This document shows, in pieces, positions 5,208 through 9,071 of a stretch of 9,071 nucleotides of DNA. Made by a program: the position numbers and the translations under genes. Each line of letters begins with the position of its first letter. Positions within the stretch are counted from its first letter, which is position 1. The stretch spans positions 1 through 9,071 of the forward strand of contig JAQVVK010000083.1 of the NCBI GenBank assembly GCA_028698975.1, in the 5' to 3' direction. The DNA comes from Victivallaceae bacterium (GTDB lineage: Bacteria; Verrucomicrobiota; Lentisphaeria; Victivallales; Victivallaceae). Under the pieces are notes generated by a model that saw only the letters and a program-made list of their open reading frames with translations, made no database searches and was not told where the DNA came from.

Positions 5208-6167
5208 CTATTTTCCCAGCATATCCGCCTGATAAAGCAAAATACCGTTGACAATGCCGCGCACCAATTTGTCAACATAAACGCCGCTGTTCAACTTGCG
5301 CTCTTCGGCGCGGTTGGAGATAAAACCAAGCTCGATCAGCACCGCCGGAGACTTGGCGTCGCGCAGTACGGCGAACCGCGCCCGCTTGATCCCGCGATCC
5401 TCGGCGCCAGAGACCTTGAGCAGCCCCTCCTGAATCCGATATGCCAGCAGCATATTGTTGCCGTCATAGCGATTGCCGTTGTAGGCGGCGTATTCCGGTT
5501 TGGAAGCCGAGGCGGAAACCCCGCCGGACGGCGTCAGGCAAAATGTTTCAATACCGTTTATCGTGCGATCCGTCGCCGAATTGACGTGCAACGAGATAAA
5601 CAAATCCGCCCGCCGGGCCGCCGCAATGGCGGGGCGGCTCTCCAACGACAGCGCGGTGTCGCGCGACCGGGTCAAGAAGACCCGGAACCCGAATTTACGC
5701 AACCGGTCCGCCAACTTGCCCGCCGCCCGCAGCGTGATGTTTTTTTCATGCGAGGACGCACCTGACGCACCCTTGTCGCGCCCGCCGTGACCGGCGTCGA
5801 TGACAATCGTGCCGACCGGCCGCCGCAGATCGGAGCGATCCCCCATCAACGGCAGCAAACTCTTGTTCCAGTCAAGCAAACTTACATATCCCCGGCCGCC
5901 GCGATTTACCGGAGCAAAGTTCAACACAAGCCGCACGTTGTTGAAAAATCCGGTCTTCTTCTCCGGTGTGAGACTCAAACGCCGGTTGGTCTTTGCAAAA
6001 AGTATCTGCGACCCGCTGGACGCGGTGCGCGCCCGCAGCGAGGCGGCGACCGAGCCAAGTTCCAGATAGGTCTGTCCGCAAATCCGGGAGAGTCTGGCGG
6101 CTCCGGCCAGCGACACGGCCGCGATCAGCGCGACCCAAATGGATGTTTTACCCAGATTTAACTTCAC
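5208..6167 (-). CDS. N-acetylmuramoyl-L-alanine amidase (Amidase_3), exported
   Basis: Zinc enzyme that cuts the bond between N-acetylmuramic acid and the L-alanine of the peptide stem, used in wall remodelling and daughter-cell separation. It has 319 residues from the chosen GTG. The N-terminus MKLNLGKTSIW plus a hydrophobic stretch to about residue 24 is a signal peptide or anchor. Residues 34-110 resemble the copper-amine-oxidase-N-like stalk domain (ending YVSLLDWNKSLLPLMG). The catalytic domain begins at VGTIVIDAGHGG and has zinc ligands His127, Glu141 (HEKN) and His194 (SLHVN), and catalytic Glu279 (VLIELGFISN). The reading frame stays open further upstream inside thiD, but the GTG at 6165-6167 overlaps the thiD stop as GTGA and places the signal sequence at the N-terminus. 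No good Shine-Dalgarno is seen, so translation probably depends on coupling to thiD. Confidence 0.94.
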   Translation of the reverse strand: MKLNLGKTSIWVALIAAVSLAGAARLSRICGQTYLELGSVAASLRARTASSGSQILFAKTNRRLSLTPEKKTGFFNNVRLVLNFAPVNRGGRGYVSLLDWNKSLLPLMGDRSDLRRPVGTIVIDAGHGGRDKGASGASSHEKNITLRAAGKLADRLRKFGFRVFLTRSRDTALSLESRPAIAAARRADLFISLHVNSATDRTINGIETFCLTPSGGVSASASKPEYAAYNGNRYDGNNMLLAYRIQEGLLKVSGAEDRGIKRARFAVLRDAKSPAVLIELGFISNRAEERKLNSGVYVDKLVRGIVNGILLYQADMLGK

Positions 6168-7018
6168 TTTATTTTCACTAACCGGACCTGGTCCGAATAC
6201 TCCTCCACCGGAGGATACATGGCTGTGACTTTCCGCCCCACCCTCACATTTTCGACGAGCGAACCAAACACAAACGCTTTCGCCTCGCAGAGTGCCTGTT
6301 TCCACGGCGCGTCCATCGCCAGGGCGGCAGCCAGTGCCGACGAGAGCGTGCAACCAGTGCCGTGCGTAGCTCCGCAGTCGGGCAGACGCGGCGACGACAG
6401 CTCAAAGAGTTCACCTTTGCGGCAGACACAGTCGGCGATGCTGCCCGAACCGTCGTCCGGAGCGTGGCCGCTTTTAAGCAAGGTCGAAACTCCCCACTTT
6501 TCATAACACTCCAGCGCGGCGTCAAATCTTTCCTGCCAAGTGGCAAGACGCCGCCCCAGCAGCAGCTCGGCTTCCGGCAGGTTGGGGGTTATCCATTGGG
6601 CGGCCGGAATAAGTTTACCGCACACCGACTTGATGGCGGAGTTCTCCAAAAGCGTCGCCCCGGAGGTGGCGACCATCACCGGGTCGATCACCGCCTTGAG
6701 TTTTCGCCCGACCACCAGATCGGCCACTGCTTCAACGATGGCCGAATTAAACAGCATGCCGGTCTTGACCCAGCGCACGTCTATTTCGTCAAGCACGGTC
6801 TCGATCTGGCAGCGAACCGCTTCCGGCGGCAGCGCGTCAACCCGACGCACTTCGCGGGGGTTCTGCGAAGTCACCGCGGTGATCGCGGCGCAGCCAAATA
6901 CGCCAAACGCGCTGAAAGTACGCAAATCGGCCTCGATCCCGGCACCGCCGCCGGAGTCGCTTCCGGCGATTGTCATGGCAGTCGGATATGTTTCATCCGA
7001 AAATTTAACTTGCTTCAT
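6164..7018 (-). CDS. thiD: Hydroxymethylpyrimidine/phosphomethylpyrimidine kinase
   Basis: Ribokinase-fold enzyme that phosphorylates 4-amino-5-hydroxymethyl-2-methylpyrimidine and then its monophosphate, giving the pyrimidine diphosphate used in thiamine phosphate synthesis. It has 284 residues, slightly longer than many ThiD proteins because of the N-terminus and tail. Motifs are AGSDSGGGAGIEADL (18-32, substrate pocket), VTSQN (49-53), VKTGML (84-89), DPVMVATSG (112-120), TPNLPEAELL (144-153), LKSGH (181-185) and HGTGC (219-223, with Cys223 at the anion hole). An internal ATG at 6974-6976 (Met15) is another possible start; neither has a strong ribosome site, and the first is kept for its fit to the promoter. 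No other thi genes and no TPP riboswitch are visible. Its stop overlaps the amidase start. Confidence 0.96.
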   Translation of the reverse strand: MKQVKFSDETYPTAMTIAGSDSGGGAGIEADLRTFSAFGVFGCAAITAVTSQNPREVRRVDALPPEAVRCQIETVLDEIDVRWVKTGMLFNSAIVEAVADLVVGRKLKAVIDPVMVATSGATLLENSAIKSVCGKLIPAAQWITPNLPEAELLLGRRLATWQERFDAALECYEKWGVSTLLKSGHAPDDGSGSIADCVCRKGELFELSSPRLPDCGATHGTGCTLSSALAAALAMDAPWKQALCEAKAFVFGSLVENVRVGRKVTAMYPPVEEYSDQVRLVKIK

Positions 7019-7019
7019 A

Positions 7020-7048
7020 TTGCTTTTGTCCCATTAGAACGCTATATT
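7020..7048 (+). promoter_or_regulatory. Candidate promoter of the secreted unknown protein
   Basis: TTGCTT (7020-7025) and TATATT (7043-7048) are 17 bp apart, with a start near 7055 and a leader of about 39 nt. It overlaps head-on with the thiD promoter on the other strand. Confidence 0.5.
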
Positions 7049-7054
7049 TCAGAT

Positions 7055-7082
7055 AAACTACATCTTATATCCAAAAAAACAA
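7055..7082 (-). promoter_or_regulatory. Candidate thiD-amidase promoter
   Basis: TTGTTT (7077-7082) and TAGTTT (7055-7060) are 16 bp apart on the minus strand. The -10 region is part of AAGATGTAGTTT (7055-7066), identical to that before dut. The -10 lies 36 nt from the thiD ATG, close to the 34 nt seen at dut. A rival reading is TTGCAT-19-TATAAG, with the -10 at 7064-7069. Confidence 0.45.
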
Positions 7083-7093
7083 CCCCTGATGCA

Positions 7094-8371
7094 ATGAAAT
7101 TTCGTCTTCTTCTATGGCTGGCGAGCCTGCTGATCGGGCTTGGTGTCGATGGCGCCACCATCGATATATCGAACGTGCTCAAGTTCGACCCGACCAATTC
7201 CGGCGGCACGGTGTCGGAGACCGAAGCCGAGCTGCGCTCCATCGAGCGTCAGCTTCAGCGCATGCTGCGGGTAACGCCCACCCGCAACACCGCGACCTGC
7301 GTGGCGGCCCCCTCCCCTGCCATACCGCCGCTCCAGCTTCGCGTGACTTCGGCCGGTCGCCGGTGGCAAATCGAATTTGACGACTCGACGCCGGAGTGGC
7401 AGAGTTCGCCGGAATTTCGCAAACGCCTGTTTGGTGTGTTGCTGGCGGCGCGGCGCAAATTCGCACAGCCGCCGGAAAATCCCGATTATCTGCCCGACTG
7501 GATCGCGGCCGGATTGATCCGGCGGATGGAGCTGGCGGACGGCCCGGCCCGGCTGCTGCGGCAAAACCGGCAGCTGCCGGTGCTGCGCGCACTGCTGGAA
7601 GCCGACAAACAAACCTCATTTGACTGGCTGCGTGAGGTGAAGTTCGACGAATTGACCGGCACGGAAAAATTTTGGTTTAAGGAGCTTTCGCTCGTGCTGC
7701 TGGAGGCCGCCTGCCGGTCGGATGGCGGGAAACTTATCGACTATGCCGTCGCGCATGATCACGGCGAGGGCGAGAAGGCCGCCTACGAGAAATATCTGCG
7801 CCCGGCTCTGTGTGAAGCGGCGCGCAGTCTGGGTGTACCCGAGTGGCGCAAGTTGAACAACGATGAATTGTCAGCCGCCTATCTTTGGCGGATGACCAAA
7901 TTTCTGGCTTGGAATGAATGTTTCCCGAAGCCGCCGCACATACTCTCGCGTGAGCTGGCGCATTTTGCCTCCGGCGATCCGCTGCCGCAACGGCTGCTTG
8001 AAGCCGATGACGGCGAGACGACGAGACTCGAAAAACAGCGTGAAATCTCGGCAATGCGGCGTGGAGCCGACGCCGAGTACGCGGTCAAGCTGGCGCAGCT
8101 TTCCGCCGCAATCGGCGCGCTGCCGGCCAAGCCGGCGGCGGCCGACCCGGAAGCTGCGGCAAAATATGCCGCGGCTTTGGCTGAATTGTACCCGGAAATC
8201 TCGGCTCGCACAAGTCAGGAGACGTTACTTGACCGGGTTGACTCCAGAAAAGATCGCCCGCTTTATTTCAGGCGCAACCAGCTTGACGAGGCGATAAAGC
8301 CCAGTATGGTTGAAACCGAAACCGTACGCCGTCTGCTTGACGAAGCCGAGTCGATCTTTTCCGGTTTTTGA
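7094..8371 (+). CDS. Secreted protein of unknown function
   Basis: I do not recognise this 425-residue protein. The N-terminus MKFRLLLWLASLLIGLGVDGA is a clear signal peptide with likely cleavage near residue 21, so it is exported. The mature part is soluble and mostly helical in character: a short acidic/basic helix (42-60), a Pro-rich linker (73-79), then a segment with RRWQIEFDD and LPDWIAAGL (133-141). The latter recalls the segment that follows the HExxH site in peptidase-MA-type metalloproteases, but no HExxH is present. An Ala/Pro-rich stretch (AKPAAADPEAAAKYAAALAELYP) precedes a helical C-terminus. The open frame continues upstream to 6362 only as antisense to thiD; this ATG is chosen because the signal peptide begins here. 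No Shine-Dalgarno is seen. Base use resembles its neighbours. Confidence 0.82.
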   Translation: MKFRLLLWLASLLIGLGVDGATIDISNVLKFDPTNSGGTVSETEAELRSIERQLQRMLRVTPTRNTATCVAAPSPAIPPLQLRVTSAGRRWQIEFDDSTPEWQSSPEFRKRLFGVLLAARRKFAQPPENPDYLPDWIAAGLIRRMELADGPARLLRQNRQLPVLRALLEADKQTSFDWLREVKFDELTGTEKFWFKELSLVLLEAACRSDGGKLIDYAVAHDHGEGEKAAYEKYLRPALCEAARSLGVPEWRKLNNDELSAAYLWRMTKFLAWNECFPKPPHILSRELAHFASGDPLPQRLLEADDGETTRLEKQREISAMRRGADAEYAVKLAQLSAAIGALPAKPAAADPEAAAKYAAALAELYPEISARTSQETLLDRVDSRKDRPLYFRRNQLDEAIKPSMVETETVRRLLDEAESIFSGF

Positions 8372-8395
8372 GTACCAGCACCCGTCGCGCGCTTT

Positions 8396-8548
8396 TCAGC
8401 GGCGCGGCGAGAGGTTGCCGTCCGCCTCTACCGTGGATCGGCGCGGTTTCAAATTCCAGCTTGGTTTGACCACAAACCACGCGCTCCACAAGGTGAAAGA
8501 CGTGACAACAAGCAAAAGAGCAAACGCCCACAATTCGGAAGTATTCAT
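8396..8548 (-). CDS. Small single-span membrane protein, unknown function
   Basis: A 50-residue protein whose only clear feature is one transmembrane helix (about residues 6-27, LWAFALLLVVTSFTLWSAWF) followed by a basic tail (KPRR, SPRR). The N-terminus would face outward and the tail the cytoplasm. The start ATG (8546-8548) has AAAGGG (8556-8561) 7 nt upstream; the same frame extends further upstream to 8638 but without a ribosome site or sensible sequence. It converges on the secreted protein gene, leaving 24 nt between stops. It is unlike the short oxidase subunits CydX or CcoS that I know of, and I cannot name it. Confidence 0.65.
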   Translation of the reverse strand: MNTSELWAFALLLVVTSFTLWSAWFVVKPSWNLKPRRSTVEADGNLSPRR

Positions 8549-8611
8549 AATATAACCCTTTGTCATGAAATACAGGCCGGTCATAGAGTGAACTTGTAAA
8601 TCAGACGACGG

Positions 8612-8629
8612 CGGGGCGTTTACGCCCCG
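8612..8629. terminator. GC-rich hairpin between the two minus-strand unknown genes
   Basis: CGGGGCG (8612-8618) and CGCCCCG (8623-8629) pair perfectly around a TTTA loop. It lies about 40 nt past the stop of the right-hand gene and upstream of the small membrane protein. No T-tract follows on either strand, so termination is uncertain; a stability or processing element is equally possible. The remaining bases of 8549-8671 show no gene or convincing promoter. Confidence 0.35.
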
Positions 8630-8668
8630 GCAAGGCAAGATGAACCGGCACTACACCTGCATGAAACG

Positions 8669-8691
8669 CCGTCAGACCGTGAGGCTGACGG
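8669..8691 (-). terminator. Hairpin across the stop codon of the right-edge gene
   Basis: CCGTCAG and CTGACGG (8669-8675 and 8685-8691) form a perfect 7-bp stem with a 9-nt loop that includes the stop codon (8672-8674). On the minus strand it is followed by CGTTTC only, so it is at best a weak terminator. Confidence 0.3.
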
Positions 8692-9071
8692 GGCCGGCTC
8701 GTACCGGCAGGGCTTTGCATAGATAGACATGGTGGCCATCGGGCGGCGCGAAATTGCAACGCCCAGCGTCGGAAATGCCGCAAATTGCCACCGTGAATTC
8801 AGCGGGCAGCATTGCTACCGACTGCATCCGGCGCAACTGTTCCTGATAGTTATGGCTGCGCGAAATCACACCACGCAGGGCGGATGTGGTCGGCGAACAG
8901 GCCAATGCCGGGTATTCAACACCGGCGGAAATCTTCTCAAACGGGGAATTGTCGGTATTGACCGTTGCCGCCTGCGAAATCAGCGCGGAAGAAAAAACGC
9001 TCAAGAGCAAAAAGCAGCTCAATCCGCAAAGCAGGAGCAACCCGAAAGCAACCCCGACCCGCCGGGCGATC
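8672..9071 (-). CDS. Membrane-anchored or exported unknown protein, 5' end beyond the window
   Basis: An open frame enters from the right edge and ends at TGA 8672-8674, giving 132 visible residues. It begins IARRVGVAFG and runs into a long hydrophobic helix (LLLLCGLSCFLLLSVFSSALISQAA, about residues 5-35), then about 95 residues without further membrane segments, with several cysteines and SHNYQEQLRRMQ. This is the layout of a signal-anchored periplasmic protein. A TTG at 9038-9040 could start a shorter form, but the frame with its preceding positive residues is open to the edge, so the true start probably lies outside. Its role is not recognisable. The reading frame is plausible but not confirmed by homology. 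Confidence 0.6.
   Translation of the reverse strand, partial: IARRVGVAFGLLLLCGLSCFLLLSVFSSALISQAATVNTDNSPFEKISAGVEYPALACSPTTSALRGVISRSHNYQEQLRRMQSVAMLPAEFTVAICGISDAGRCNFAPPDGHHVYLCKALPVRAGPVSLTV

Noticed and set aside
4905..5765. Plus-strand open frame of 286 codons across dut and the amidase
   Set aside because: It is antisense to two clear enzymes and crosses their intergenic promoter; no protein-like features.
6168..6353. Upstream extension of the amidase frame
   Set aside because: It lies inside thiD in another frame and has low-complexity composition; the GTG at 6165-6167 gives a proper signal peptide.
6362..7093. Upstream extension of the secreted protein frame
   Set aside because: This part is antisense to thiD and would bury the signal peptide internally.
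7019..7093. TPP riboswitch before thiD
   Set aside because: The gap is only 75 nt, shared with a divergent promoter, and contains no THI-box CUGAGA-type core.
1..9071. Mobile element, phage, CRISPR or defence island
   Set aside because: No transposase, integrase, spaced repeats, toxin-antitoxin pair or composition break was seen; every recognised gene is chromosomal housekeeping or metabolism.

Overview
This is an ordinary chromosomal stretch from a GC-rich, diderm-type bacterium. It holds housekeeping and biosynthesis genes, two tRNA genes, and three proteins I do not recognise. There is no transposase, integrase, phage gene, CRISPR array or defence system. A Lentisphaerae/PVC-like source is my guess from the overall gene style and the weak similarity of the secreted unknown proteins; this is low-confidence inference and nothing in the window proves it.

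Layout. 1-581 (minus) is the first part of leuC, which runs off the left edge. A divergent intergenic region (582-827) carries a leuC promoter and a strong ferritin promoter with nested inverted repeats. 828-1316 (plus) is a non-haem ferritin of the FtnA type. 1418-1568 holds tRNA-Cys(GCA) and tRNA-Gln(CUG) three bases apart, behind a promoter flanked by a perfect 13-bp inverted repeat. 1663-1962 (plus) is a small Dabb-domain protein. The minus-strand block 7018 to 1976 reads thiD, N-acetylmuramoyl-L-alanine amidase, dut, PHP-type tyrosine phosphatase, nadE. thiD and the amidase overlap through GTGA; dut, phosphatase and nadE are packed with gaps of 8 and 2 nt and have their own promoter. 7094-8371 (plus) is a secreted protein of unknown function. 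8396-8548 (minus) is a 50-residue single-span membrane protein. 8672-9071 (minus) is an unknown membrane-anchored protein cut by the right edge.

How the genes fit together. The metabolic genes serve leucine synthesis (leuC), iron storage (ferritin), thiamine pyrimidine phosphorylation (thiD), nucleotide-pool sanitation (dut), NAD synthesis (nadE) and cell-wall turnover (amidase). They share no single pathway; co-transcription is the link. The phosphatase is the odd member, since its relatives normally sit with capsule or exopolysaccharide genes.

I found no clear undescribed system. The most useful signals are regulatory. Several promoters carry inverted repeats over their core elements. The dut and thiD promoters share the 12-mer AAGATGTAGTTT at the same position relative to their start codons, which may mark a common regulator or sigma factor.
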